Shown: positions 9,322-18,401, counted from the first letter of the stretch. The stretch: 64,000 nucleotides of DNA from UBA4744 sp963717135 (GCA_963717135.1 CAVQVN010000009.1:558001-622000); one strand, 5' to 3'. Notes: a model not told the origin generated them from the sequence alone. Program-made: numbers and translations.

Positions 9322-9842
9322 CACGCGACCTGACGCACCGCATGGGTCAACAATACGTCTCCGCCAAGAGGCCCTGCTAGGGCTCATCGGCCCATGTCCT
9401 AGGCCAAACGACCAACCTCCCGCGCGCCGCTACCAGAGGCGGCGGCTCGGAGAGGGTGGCTCCGGCTTGATGCTTGTTGGTCTTCTCTGCTCTGGAAGGT
9501 TTCGCCGTCTGGTCCGGTGGGTGCCTTTTTGCATCGAGGGAACAATCCAACTCGGTGGTCCGGACGGTCGTGAGCCTCTCCCGCCGGCGGGAGAGGCGCG
9601 CCGCCGCCGCAGGTGGCGGAGCGGAGAGGGTGCAAGAACGATCCGCCAAGCCTCCACCCTTTCGTCTCGAGGTAACCGACCACCTTGCTGGCTGGTTGCT
9701 TGCTGCTTGCTGCTTGCCTCCGGCGGCGGAGCGGAGAGGGTGACTCTTCTCGGACCGCGGATAGCGGATAGCTGCTGTTTGTTGTGGGTTGCTGTGGCTT
9801 GTTGGGGGTTTTCTTGTCACACCCGGACGGTATGTTCAGGTT
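9322..9842 (+). repeat. Repeat-rich intergenic region without a convincing gene
   Basis: The 521 bp between the DUF6629-type gene and the DUF222/HNH gene hold no ORF I believe. Three copies of a motif like GGCGGAGCGGAGAGGGTG end near 9457, 9632 and 9742. A 22-bp perfect palindrome sits at 9575-9596. Two clusters of 7-nt tandem repeats are present: TGCTTGC units at about 9696-9718 and degenerate units (GGATAGC, then GT-rich) at about 9757-9812. Reading frames here are short, present on both strands, and Arg/Pro-rich as expected from GC-rich repeats. Confidence 0.7.
9575..9596. repeat. 22-bp perfect palindrome
   Basis: CCTCTCCCGCC followed directly by GGCGGGAGAGG is self-complementary over its full 22 bp. 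No T-run follows on either strand, so it is not a typical intrinsic terminator. It could be a REP-like or protein-binding element. Confidence 0.7.
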
Positions 9843-10949
9843 ATGGAAACGGAAGCGACCATCGATCAGCTCGAACAGTTGCTGGTTGACGACGAAGCTC
9901 ATATCGCTCGGTTACGGGCCCGCCAGATGGTCGCCCTCCAAGCGTTGGACATCGCGCAAGTCGCATTGATGGACGGATCGAGGACTTTGTGCGAGTGGGT
10001 GGCGGCCCGCCTGGATCTGACCCCCGAAACCGCCCAGAAACTCACCCAAACCGCCATCCGTCTGATCGACCAACCCTCCCTGGCGGAAGAGCTGGCGGAG
10101 GGTCGGGTCACCTTCGATCGGATAGTTGAAGAGACCCGCTTGATCCACTCGGGGGCTTCTCCCCAACTGGTAGCCCAATCCCGCGGTTGGGACCTGGTCG
10201 GGATACGACGGATGGTGGCCCGCCACCAACCGATCAGCCGTTCCGGCGAACAAGACCTGTTCTCGGGTCGGTTCCTCTCCATCCAACCCACCTTGGATCA
10301 AACCTCCTACAAACTATGGGGACAGTTCCCCGGGATCGACGGCCAACTCATCGAACAAGCCCTCACCACCCGAGCCGACCAATACCCGCCCCTCCCCAAC
10401 GGCCGGCGGTGTGCCCGAACCCAACGGCAAGCCGACGCGCTGGTCTCCATCGCCCAAGACTCCCTCGACCAAACCCCCAACGCAGCCCCCACGTCAGCCC
10501 CGTTGGTGTCGATCTTCCTCGACGCCCACCAAGCCGCTACCTCTAACGGGGAAACCGGAGCCACTATCGCTACCGGACCCCGGGTAGGGCCGCTCACCTT
10601 GGAACAGATCCTCTGCGACGGCCAAGTCGAAATCCTTACCACCTCCCCCAATGGCAGCCCCCTCACCATCGGACCCACCACCCGCACCATCCCCCCCAAA
10701 CTGAGAAGATTCATCCTCCACCGCGACGGCGGTATGTGCACCATCGCCGGGTGCCGATCCCGCTACCGGCTCCAACCCCACCACATCACCCCCCGCAGCC
10801 AAGGCGGAACCCACCACCCCTCAAACCTCACCACCCTCTGCTGGTACCACCATCATGTGGTCATCCACCGCCACGGCCACCAAATCGACCCCCACTCCCC
10901 ACCCCAACGACGACGCTTCCTCAAACCCCAAACCCGCCCACCACCCTGA
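9843..10949 (+). CDS. HNH endonuclease with DUF222 (13E12 repeat family)
   Basis: A 368-residue protein. The ATG at 9843 gives the usual DUF222 N-terminus; residues about 20-240 are DUF222 (DGSRTLCEWVAARLDLTPE). The C-terminal HNH domain runs from about 290 with CTIAGCRSRYRLQPHHITP, then GGTHHPSNLTTLCWYHHHVVH-type metal and catalytic histidines. These genes are multicopy, repeat-like families in actinobacteria and are suspected mobile or homing-type elements; their substrate is not established. It is on the opposite strand to the surrounding repair genes, next to a repeat-rich gap. The last third is strikingly C-rich (runs of CCC and ACC codons), unlike its neighbours, consistent with separate acquisition. 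Confidence 0.85.
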   Translation: METEATIDQLEQLLVDDEAHIARLRARQMVALQALDIAQVALMDGSRTLCEWVAARLDLTPETAQKLTQTAIRLIDQPSLAEELAEGRVTFDRIVEETRLIHSGASPQLVAQSRGWDLVGIRRMVARHQPISRSGEQDLFSGRFLSIQPTLDQTSYKLWGQFPGIDGQLIEQALTTRADQYPPLPNGRRCARTQRQADALVSIAQDSLDQTPNAAPTSAPLVSIFLDAHQAATSNGETGATIATGPRVGPLTLEQILCDGQVEILTTSPNGSPLTIGPTTRTIPPKLRRFILHRDGGMCTIAGCRSRYRLQPHHITPRSQGGTHHPSNLTTLCWYHHHVVIHRHGHQIDPHSPPQRRRFLKPQTRPPP

Positions 10950-11093
10950 GCTGCATGCCAGCAGCTTCAGCCTCCACATCCTTCACCGACAAACGACCAA
11001 CCAAGAAACCCGGCCGCCTCGAGGAGGTGAAACCGGCGCGTTTGCGGTTGCCATCAGGAAGAGCTCAGCTCTCCTCCGAGCACAGGGATGCTT

Positions 11094-12773
11094 CTACTCA
11101 GTCAAGCCCTCGAAGGGGTCCTCCGGTTGGTCGCCGCCACCCGGTAGCGGTCCGGCCTCGGAGGCACGGGTCGCCCAGGCCGGGAAGGGAAACTCCACCA
11201 CCAAAGGCACAGGCAGTTCAGGCTGGGATACCAGCATGGTTCCGGGCTTGAGAATCGTGGACCGCTGCCGCTGCACGGTCGGCAGGAACCCGTACTCCTC
11301 CCGGGCTGCTTCCGCGGAGTCGAGCCGGCCGACCACCCGGATCGAGGAGTTGGCGATGATGCGCCGCTCGACCTCGGAGGCGGTCTGCTGGGCCCCGATC
11401 AGGATTACCCCGAGAGAACGGCCTCGCTCGGCCACGTCGAGCAGGATTTCTTTGATGGGGCTGGACCCCTCCCGCGGTGCGTACTTGTTGAGCTCATCGA
11501 GGACTACCAACAACAGCTCCTTGGATTGTCCGGCTCTCTCCTTCTCGTCGAACGCCCGACGCACGGTCACCCCCACCACGAATCGTTTGGCCCGATCGTG
11601 CAAATTGTGAAGGTCAACCACGGTGACCTGGTGCTCCAGGCGCACCCGGTGGCGTTCCGGATTGGGGACATCAGATCGAATCAATCTCTCGAGATGGCGA
11701 ACTGCGCCTTGCAAGCGCCTGACAAACGCGTTGACGGTCCCGGATCCGATCGCCGGTCCCGCCCATTCATATCGGTCTGCCTCATCCTGGACTTTGCGGG
11801 TGATGAGATCGGCCAGGTCCCGGAAAGTGCGGATCGTCTCCCCCTCGATTTGGATCCCACCGTCATCCAACGAAGTGGCTCTTCGAAGCTGAGCCATCAC
11901 GTTGTAGACCACCATCGTGTACTGGGCTCGATCGTCCTCAGCATCGGCAAACAGGAACGGCAGCAGATCCTCGCGGCAGAACTCTGCGAGCGTCCAGAAG
12001 AATGACGTGACACCTTCACTGCGTGCCGAAACGTCCGGTACGGCCTTGGCCGAGCCGGACCGCGGTGGGGCGAAGATACCTACCGACCGGAAGGCATCGC
12101 CCGGAAGCCCGAGCGCCCGATATCTGTCTCTCTGCTCATCGTCGAGGGCTACATTCGGATGATCGAGAAAGAGCAGATCTTCGCCCTTGACGTTGAAGAT
12201 CAAGGCCTTGGTATTGACCGCCCGGGCACCCAGCGCCCCCGAGGCAAAAAGCGAATGCAGCAGGAAGGTGGCATAGGTGGTCTTGGTGGCTACCCCCGAG
12301 ATGCCGGAAATGTTGACGTGGGCGCCCCGCCGCCCGTCGAGGAACTCGAGGTTGGCATAGAAGGGTTCATTGCTGCGGCTCAAACCAATCGGTAGCCGCT
12401 CGGTCATCTGATCAAAGAAGAGCGCCCGGTCGCGCTCGTCTCCCTCGGCCCGGGCAACCTCCTGACCGGGGCGGGGCGGGACGAATATCTCCGGCTCGAA
12501 TCGAGTAGCTGTGACCTGTGCAGACTCGCTCACCTCGGCCGGTAAAACCCCGTCCTCTATCAAAAAGACGTCGCTGTCGAAGCGGGCGCCTTCATGACGG
12601 GCCCGAACCTGCGAAACCATGCCATACACCTTGACGATCTGACCGTCCGGCAGGACCCTTTGCAGGGCGACGACATCATCGAGTTGCAGGTAGTGGCCTT
12701 CGGCCACACCCACCCAGAATTCCAAGGGGGTGGCGTCCTCGGTTCCGAGAACTCTGGCTACCGGTTGCTCCAT
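11094..12773 (-). CDS. herA: HerA-like DNA translocase ATPase
   Basis: A 559-residue FtsK/HerA-superfamily ATPase; the ATG at 12773 has GGGAGAG upstream. An N-terminal HAS-type beta barrel (about 1-95) precedes the RecA-like core. The P-loop at 157-166 reads GISGVATKTT, which lacks the usual Gly before Lys164. Walker B is LLLVVLDELNKYAP, and a sensor/arginine-finger region with ANSSIRVVGR is present. HerA hexamers translocate on DNA and, with NurA, resect ends after Mre11-Rad50. The nurA-like, sbcC and sbcD genes lie downstream on the same strand, separated by a DUF222/HNH gene and a membrane-protein gene. HerA family is likely; other DUF87 ATPases are the alternative. Confidence 0.8.
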   Translation of the reverse strand: MEQPVARVLGTEDATPLEFWVGVAEGHYLQLDDVVALQRVLPDGQIVKVYGMVSQVRARHEGARFDSDVFLIEDGVLPAEVSESAQVTATRFEPEIFVPPRPGQEVARAEGDERDRALFFDQMTERLPIGLSRSNEPFYANLEFLDGRRGAHVNISGISGVATKTTYATFLLHSLFASGALGARAVNTKALIFNVKGEDLLFLDHPNVALDDEQRDRYRALGLPGDAFRSVGIFAPPRSGSAKAVPDVSARSEGVTSFFWTLAEFCREDLLPFLFADAEDDRAQYTMVVYNVMAQLRRATSLDDGGIQIEGETIRTFRDLADLITRKVQDEADRYEWAGPAIGSGTVNAFVRRLQGAVRHLERLIRSDVPNPERHRVRLEHQVTVVDLHNLHDRAKRFVVGVTVRRAFDEKERAGQSKELLLVVLDELNKYAPREGSSPIKEILLDVAERGRSLGVILIGAQQTASEVERRIIANSSIRVVGRLDSAEAAREEYGFLPTVQRQRSTILKPGTMLVSQPELPVPLVVEFPFPAWATRASEAGPLPGGGDQPEDPFEGLTE

Positions 12774-12945
12774 GGCACTCTCCCACGGCGGGTTCGAGAT
12801 CTGTGTGTCGATGGTAGCGAGAGAGTCCGACAGCCCAGCCTTTGGGAACCATCCCCCCTCCGGCCGGACCCCACGGGTCCGGCCACCTCCCCCCTATCCG
12901 CTCACTTCGTTCGCCAAGGCGGAGGCAACCTATAACCGGGAACTC

Positions 12946-14235
12946 CTAACGTTCTGCCACCAGCTTCCACACGTCGCCGCCGGCGGTGGTCACGTAGAGC
13001 TCGCCGAAGCCGTCGGTGCCGAAGGAAGTGACACTCGCCAAGGATCCGACCTCACCAGTGTGATCCTGGGGGTCGGTGGCCGCTCCACCGGAATAGACGA
13101 AGCTGCGAAGCCAGCCACTGCAGAAGTCGGAATAGAAGTATCGACCGTTCAGTTCCGGGATCTCCTGGCCTCGATAGACATACCCACCGGTGACCGAGCA
13201 TCCTTCGCTGTGCGAGAACTCAACGACGGGAAGGTGGAGACCATCGCCGTTGCATCCCGAACTGGGTGAGAAACAGTTGGTTCCTTCCATGATGGGCCAG
13301 CCGTAGTTGACACCCGGTTCGGCAGCCGAGGCCACATCGATCTCCTCCCAGCGGTTTTGCCCGACGTCACCGATATAAAGCAAATCGCCGTCGAATGAGA
13401 ACCGCCACGGATTTCTCAGCCCATAGGCCCATACCTCGGCAGCGCCACCACCGTCCACAAAAGGATTGTCGGGCGGAATGGCGTACGCCACGCCTCCAAT
13501 CGGGTCGCTCCCATCGACATCAAGCCGGAGCAGAGCCCCCAGGACCGTGTCGGGACGTTGCCCATTCCCGTAACGGTCGTCGGCCCCTCCCCCATCACCG
13601 AGGCCGATGTAGAGGTATCCGTCGGGACCGAAAGCCAGCATCCCTCCGTTGTGGTTGGCGGCAGGCTGAGTGGTGAAAAAGATCAGCCGGGCAGTTTCCA
13701 AGTCGGCCAGATCGGGGTTGCTACTCGTCCGGTACTCGAAAACCTTGGTATCGCCGTGCCGGTCGCTGTAGTGCACGTAAAAGAGACCGTTGGTGGCGTA
13801 CTCAGGGTGGAAAGCCAAGCCGAGCAGGCCCTGTTCCCCCTCATTGCGAGTTACTTCGCGAATGTCCAGAAAAGGTTCGACCAGCGTGGCGCCATCCTTC
13901 ACGATGTGGATCTGCCCGTCCTTGGTGACTACGAACAGACGGTCATCACCGGGAGGAGCATCGACGAACACCGGGAAAGTCAGGCCGCCGGCCACTTTCT
14001 GGTAAGCGATCCCGGTAAGCGGTGGCAGGGTGGTTGCCGTGGTTGGAGTCTCGGTAGTGGTGGTGGTGTCGGCCGGCTCAGAATCTGCCATTGAAGAGGT
14101 AGTTGTCTCCTGGTCGGCGGCGGCAGTGGTGCTCGTCGACTCCTGTGCTGCGGAGGTGGTGGCTGCCTGCTCGACATCGGCAGTTGTGCAGGCGGCCAGC
14201 ACCAGTAGGAATGAAATCAAGGGAAATCGGCGCAT
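12946..14235 (-). CDS. PQQ-dependent sugar dehydrogenase-like lipoprotein
   Basis: A 429-residue exported protein. Its signal peptide ends in the lipobox LAAC, followed by a Ser/Thr/Ala/Glu linker (about residues 20-70), then a six-bladed beta-propeller of the glucose/sorbosone dehydrogenase family. Typical motifs are GEQGLLGLAFHPEY, NHNGGMLAFGPDGYLYIGLGDGGG, YGLRNPWRFSFD and IGDVGQNRWEEIDV, then GVNYGWP. Family members oxidise aldoses with pyrroloquinoline quinone outside the membrane. A Cys-containing loop (GTNCFSPSSGCNGDG) is also typical. No PQQ synthesis genes are in the window, so the cofactor source is unknown. Confidence 0.85.
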   Translation of the reverse strand: MRRFPLISFLLVLAACTTADVEQAATTSAAQESTSTTAAADQETTTSSMADSEPADTTTTTETPTTATTLPPLTGIAYQKVAGGLTFPVFVDAPPGDDRLFVVTKDGQIHIVKDGATLVEPFLDIREVTRNEGEQGLLGLAFHPEYATNGLFYVHYSDRHGDTKVFEYRTSSNPDLADLETARLIFFTTQPAANHNGGMLAFGPDGYLYIGLGDGGGADDRYGNGQRPDTVLGALLRLDVDGSDPIGGVAYAIPPDNPFVDGGGAAEVWAYGLRNPWRFSFDGDLLYIGDVGQNRWEEIDVASAAEPGVNYGWPIMEGTNCFSPSSGCNGDGLHLPVVEFSHSEGCSVTGGYVYRGQEIPELNGRYFYSDFCSGWLRSFVYSGGAATDPQDHTGEVGSLASVTSFGTDGFGELYVTTAGGDVWKLVAER

Positions 14236-14263
14236 GACAAAATCCTATCGACCCCTCGTGAGT

Positions 14264-14300
14264 AATCGACCGGCGCCGGGGGTCTGGCTACCGGTCGATT
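14264..14300 (+). other. Stem-loop in the leader of the PLP-enzyme gene
   Basis: AATCGACCGG (14264-14273) and CCGGTCGATT (14291-14300) form a perfect 10-bp stem with a 17-nt GC-rich loop, 49 bp upstream of the GTG start of the cystathionine gamma-synthase-family gene. It could be a regulatory leader or a terminator for upstream antisense transcription. I could not match it to a SAM or SAH riboswitch. Confidence 0.45.
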
Positions 14301-14348
14301 GTTCGGAGTAGCTTTCGAGAAGGAGTCCGCGCCTGTAAGGAGCACGCC

Positions 14349-15617
14349 GTGACGAAGAAGTGGGACGACTCGATCTCCGATGTGCCCCTCCATCCGGAAA
14401 GCCTGATGATGGGATACGGATACAAACCGGAGTGGTCGGAGGGGTCCCTCAAGAGCCCCATATTTCAGACCTCCACCTTCGTGTTCGAGACCGCCGAGCA
14501 AGGCAAAGCCTTCTTCGAAGTCGCCACCGGCCAGCGCGCAACCCGCCCCGGCGAGAAGATGGGCCTGATCTACAGCAGGCTCAACAACCCCGACCTGGAG
14601 ATCGTGGAAGATCGCCTGACCTTGTGGGACGGCGCGGAGAGCGCCGTGGTGTTCAAGAGCGGCATGGCGGCCATCGCCACGACCCTGTTCTCGTATCTTC
14701 GCCCCGGGGATGTGTTGCTGCACAGTTGTCCGCTCTACGGCGGAACCGACCATCTTGTGAATGACATCCTTCCCGAGTTCGGGATCAAGTCGATCGGATT
14801 CGTCGCCGGACACTCACGGGAGGACATCACCGCGGCGGTACTCAACGCCGACGGCCCGCTGAAGATGATCTTCATCGAGACTCCCGCCAACCCGACCAAC
14901 GCCCTCATCGATATCGAGATGTGCGCGGACATAGCCCGGACGGCTTCGACGGAAGAAGACCCGGTGCCGCTGGTGGTCGACAACACGTTCCTCGGTCCCA
15001 TCTTCCAACGCCCCCTCGATCACGGGGCCGACCTGGTCCTCTACAGCGCAACCAAGTATCTGGGGGGTCACAGCGACCTCATCGCCGGGGCATGTCTCGG
15101 ATCGGAACGCCTGATTGCACCGATCCGCTCCATGCGCACCTACCTCGGCACCCATGTCGGACCGTGGACCGGCTGGTTGTTGATGCGCAGCCTCGAGACG
15201 CTGCAGTTGCGAATGATGCGCCAGGCGGAGAACGCAGCAAGGGTTGCGAAGTTCCTGGCCGGACATCCCAAGGTAATGAACGTCCACTACCTGGGATTCA
15301 TCACGCCGGATGATCCTCAGCACGACATCTACAAGCGACAGTGCCTGGGACCCGGCGCGATGATCTCGTTCGAAGTCGAAGGTGGCGAGGCCGGGTCTTT
15401 TCGCTTCCTGAACTCATTGAAGCTGATCCACCTGGCAGTGAGTCTCGGCAGCACCGAATCGCTGGCCGAGCATCCCGGCACCATGACCCACTCGGGCTTG
15501 AGCGAGGCGTCCAAGCGCGCCTACGGAATCACCGAGGGCCTGGTCCGCATATCTATAGGAGTGGAGCATCCCGACGACCTGATCCTCGACATCCGTCAAG
15601 CCCTCGACGGAGTGTGA
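14349..15617 (+). CDS. Cystathionine gamma-synthase / methionine gamma-lyase family PLP enzyme
   Basis: A 422-residue, fold-type I PLP enzyme. The GTG start at 14349 is preceded by AAGGAG at 14336-14341. Diagnostic residues are YSRLNNP (75-81, PLP phosphate contacts), KSGMAA, Y130 in the cofactor-stacking loop, D211 in VVDNTF, and the Schiff-base Lys236 in YSATKYLGGHSD. The C-terminus has the family SLGSTESLAEHP loop. Members catalyse trans-sulfuration or sulfhydrylation, or gamma-eliminate methionine; the exact reaction cannot be read from motifs. A stem-loop lies in its leader. It is monocistronic; the MFS gene follows after 90 bp. Confidence 0.88.
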   Translation: MTKKWDDSISDVPLHPESLMMGYGYKPEWSEGSLKSPIFQTSTFVFETAEQGKAFFEVATGQRATRPGEKMGLIYSRLNNPDLEIVEDRLTLWDGAESAVVFKSGMAAIATTLFSYLRPGDVLLHSCPLYGGTDHLVNDILPEFGIKSIGFVAGHSREDITAAVLNADGPLKMIFIETPANPTNALIDIEMCADIARTASTEEDPVPLVVDNTFLGPIFQRPLDHGADLVLYSATKYLGGHSDLIAGACLGSERLIAPIRSMRTYLGTHVGPWTGWLLMRSLETLQLRMMRQAENAARVAKFLAGHPKVMNVHYLGFITPDDPQHDIYKRQCLGPGAMISFEVEGGEAGSFRFLNSLKLIHLAVSLGSTESLAEHPGTMTHSGLSEASKRAYGITEGLVRISIGVEHPDDLILDIRQALDGV

Positions 15618-15707
15618 TTCCGTCCCGTCACTGAGATCGCCACCACTTGTTGAGTGGCAGGCTCGAGCACCGTATCGTGGCTACCGCACGTCGGAAGGGG
15701 AGCCGAG

Positions 15708-17906
15708 ATGGGCGTCGGACCGGAGAGACCGGCAGCGGTCCCGGATGAGGAATACAAGAGGCGTATCCGCGCCTGGACGATGTACGACTGGGCAAATTCG
15801 GCTTTCGCCACCACCATCCTGGCCGCCGTCCTGCCCGCCTACTACAGCGGAGTGGCGGGAGCCAATCTTCCGAGTGCGGCGGTGGCCACCGCCTACTGGA
15901 CCACAACTCTGAGCCTGTCATTGGTGATCGTGGCAGTCTTGTCGCCCATCCTGGGCACGATCGCCGACGTTATGCGCGGCAAGAGAAAGATGCTGTCGAT
16001 CTTCACCGGCATCGGGGTTGTCGGAACCGGCCTACTGGTGGCCATCTCCACCGGCGACTGGGTGCTGGCCTCGGTGTTCTTCATCGTCGGACGGGTCGGA
16101 TTTGCCGGAGCCAATGTGTTCTACGACTCGCTGTTGCCACACGTAGCCCGACCGGAGGATCAGGATTCAGTGTCGGCCCGCGGCTATGCGATCGGCTACC
16201 TGGGCGGTGGCCTGCTGCTGGCAGTCAACGTTGCCATGATCTTGTTCATCGGATCGGAGATGGGGGCTCGACTGTCATTTCTAAGCGTGGCCATCTGGTG
16301 GGCGGTCTTCTCCATCCCGATCTTCCGCCGGGTACCCGAACCTCCGGCGGCCACCAAGGACTTGCTACCCGGCCGGTCGGTGACGATGGCCAGTTTCGCC
16401 AGGTTGGGTGGGACGCTCCGCAACATTCGCCGATACAAGGAGTTGTTCAAGTACCTCATTGCCTTTCTCATCTACAACGACGGCATCGGAACGATCATCA
16501 GCGTCGCGGTCATCTACGGAGCAGAGCTGGGATTTCAGGACACGGAGCTCATCCTGGCGATCCTGCTCGTTCAGTTCGTCGGAATCCCCTTCAGCCTCAT
16601 ATTCGGGAGAATCCCTAGTTCCGGGGAGAGCAACCGTGCTATTTACCTGGCGTTCATCGCCTTCAACATCGTGGCGTTGCCGCTCGGCGGCATCATCGGG
16701 GCCAGGGTCTTGTCGGCCGACACGGTCGGAGCCCCTCCCGCCGAGTTCACGGCCATCGGGGGAGCCGTCGGAGAGGGCAGCTACGGGATCGATTCGGGAT
16801 CGTTAATCCAAACCGGAAGCTGGACGACTATCTCGGAGACAGAGGTTGCCGAAGCAACGCAGGGCATCACTAATGTGGCCGGTGCGCTGGCTCCCATCGT
16901 CCTGGGCATCGGGATTCTTGCCCTGTTGGCTACCTGGGCGATGGCGCGGCGCCGTCCGGCGGACCCCGGCACGACTCGGTGGGGCTTGGTCGGTCTCGGA
17001 GCTTCAGGGGTGCTGGCTCTGCTGATCGCCGCCCTCGCCCAGCTGGTTGTGCTCACCGGCGCCGAGCCAATCGGCTACGCCACTTCTTCCGGACCGGGAT
17101 CGACCTACCAGTTCGAGTACAACGGCCGGGTGGTGGACTTGATCCACAGCACCGGTCCGGATCACGGATCGTGGGCGGTGTCCGTCGACGGTGCCCCCGT
17201 CCTCGATGATGACGAGCCGCTGATTATCGACGGCTACTCGGACACACTCCGGTACGGGGTTCGCACCGAGGTCGATGCCGGCACGCCGGGGTTCCACACG
17301 CTGACGGTGGCCGCGGTGTCGGCCCGTGATGGAGCGAGCACCGGCGATGTCGTGAGTATCGGTCAAATCGACGTGCTCCCCGGTGTCCGGGAATCCAGCC
17401 TGGTCACCATCCTGGCCGCCCTGCTGGTGCTGGAGATGGTCGGTCTGGCCCTCGCGGTCCTGTTCGGGAAGTCCTGGTTCGGACGTCTCGCGGAAACCAT
17501 GACGACCAAGCGTTCGATAATCCTGGCTCTGATCGCCTACACGATCGTGGCGATATGGGGTTACTTTCTGGACGCGGTCATCGAGTTCTGGTTTCTCGCC
17601 TGGATGGTGGCGGTCGTCCAGGGCGGTTCACAGGCCCTGAGCCGAAGCTTGTACGCTTCCATGTCACCCACCTCGGTGAGTGGTGAGTTCTTCGGGTTCT
17701 TCTCAGTGATGTCCAAGTTCTCGGCCATCCTCGGACCGGTGTTGTTCGCCGGAGCGGTCGCAATCTTCGGGAGCAGCCGGCCGGCCGTGTTGAGTCTGGT
17801 TGTCTTCTTCGTAGTAGGCATCGTTTTGCTCAACCGCGTCGATGTGGAGGCCGGGCAACGTATCGCTCGGGAAGCGGACGCTGAACTGATGGGGGGCGAG
17901 CAATAG
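15708..17906 (+). CDS. UMF1-family MFS transporter with large extracytoplasmic insert
   Basis: A 732-residue membrane protein; the ATG at 15708 follows GGAAGGGGAG. The N-terminal half (RRIRAWTMYDWANSAFATTI) and the C-terminal half (GGSQALSRSLYASMSP) are typical of the UMF1/Atg22-like major facilitator group, normally about 420-470 residues. Between the halves (about 337-560) sits extra sequence: a Gly-rich segment, two added hydrophobic helices (about 388-413 and 424-450), and a roughly 100-residue beta-rich domain (about 455-555) without hydrophobic spans, then the next transmembrane helix. The insert is in frame and shares the gene's codon usage. Substrate unknown. Confidence 0.85.
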   Translation: MGVGPERPAAVPDEEYKRRIRAWTMYDWANSAFATTILAAVLPAYYSGVAGANLPSAAVATAYWTTTLSLSLVIVAVLSPILGTIADVMRGKRKMLSIFTGIGVVGTGLLVAISTGDWVLASVFFIVGRVGFAGANVFYDSLLPHVARPEDQDSVSARGYAIGYLGGGLLLAVNVAMILFIGSEMGARLSFLSVAIWWAVFSIPIFRRVPEPPAATKDLLPGRSVTMASFARLGGTLRNIRRYKELFKYLIAFLIYNDGIGTIISVAVIYGAELGFQDTELILAILLVQFVGIPFSLIFGRIPSSGESNRAIYLAFIAFNIVALPLGGIIGARVLSADTVGAPPAEFTAIGGAVGEGSYGIDSGSLIQTGSWTTISETEVAEATQGITNVAGALAPIVLGIGILALLATWAMARRRPADPGTTRWGLVGLGASGVLALLIAALAQLVVLTGAEPIGYATSSGPGSTYQFEYNGRVVDLIHSTGPDHGSWAVSVDGAPVLDDDEPLIIDGYSDTLRYGVRTEVDAGTPGFHTLTVAAVSARDGASTGDVVSIGQIDVLPGVRESSLVTILAALLVLEMVGLALAVLFGKSWFGRLAETMTTKRSIILALIAYTIVAIWGYFLDAVIEFWFLAWMVAVVQGGSQALSRSLYASMSPTSVSGEFFGFFSVMSKFSAILGPVLFAGAVAIFGSSRPAVLSLVVFFVVGIVLLNRVDVEAGQRIAREADAELMGGEQ

Positions 17907-17945
17907 CAGGTAGCCTTCGGGCTATCGAATCATCTGGAGGACAAC

Positions 17946-18401
17946 GTGAGTGACAGGGAAGCGACCGGCAGCCCCGAGGAGGGGCCAATCTCGCCTGAAT
18001 CTGATTATGGCTCGTTCGTCCCGGAAGCGACAGAGCCGCTTCCCGACCTCACCCATTCTGAGCCGGTGGAGGCCGAGCCGGTATCCATTCCCGAGCCGGA
18101 ACAACATCGCGTATTCGCCGGCACCGGAATCTCCTGGGCGTTCATTCTTGGAGTGATCCTCACGGTTGCCATCATCGTGCTGGCAGTTCAGAACACCGAT
18201 ACGGTCCCCGTCAGTTTGTACTTCTGGGAGACCACGGCGCCCTTGATCATCGTGATGCTGGTCACGGCTCTGGCCGCCATCCTGATCGACGAGATGATCG
18301 GACTCGTCATCCGACGGAGGAAGCGCAAGGTCCTGGCAGAACGCGAAGAACTGAAGCGGCTCCGGGCCCGGGCGGATGGCAAGCAACCGAGGATCGAGTA
18401 A
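17946..18401 (+). CDS. LapA-domain (DUF1049) membrane protein
   Basis: A 151-residue protein with GTG start preceded by GGAGG. A Pro/Glu-rich cytosolic stretch of about 55 residues precedes two transmembrane helices (GISWAFILGVILTVAIIVLA, then PLIIVMLVTALAAILI) separated by the LapA signature VQNTDTVPVSLYFWE. A basic juxtamembrane segment and short coiled coil (RRRKRKVLAEREELKRLRA) end it. LapA proteins are linked in E. coli to LPS assembly, but actinobacterial members have no known role. Its stop codon overlaps the next start (TAATG), so the two are coupled. Confidence 0.8.
   Translation: MSDREATGSPEEGPISPESDYGSFVPEATEPLPDLTHSEPVEAEPVSIPEPEQHRVFAGTGISWAFILGVILTVAIIVLAVQNTDTVPVSLYFWETTAPLIIVMLVTALAAILIDEMIGLVIRRRKRKVLAEREELKRLRARADGKQPRIE

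Noticed and set aside
14236..14348. SAM-type riboswitch before the PLP-enzyme gene
   Set aside because: Only one stem-loop is visible, and the conserved SAM/SAH core sequences were not found.
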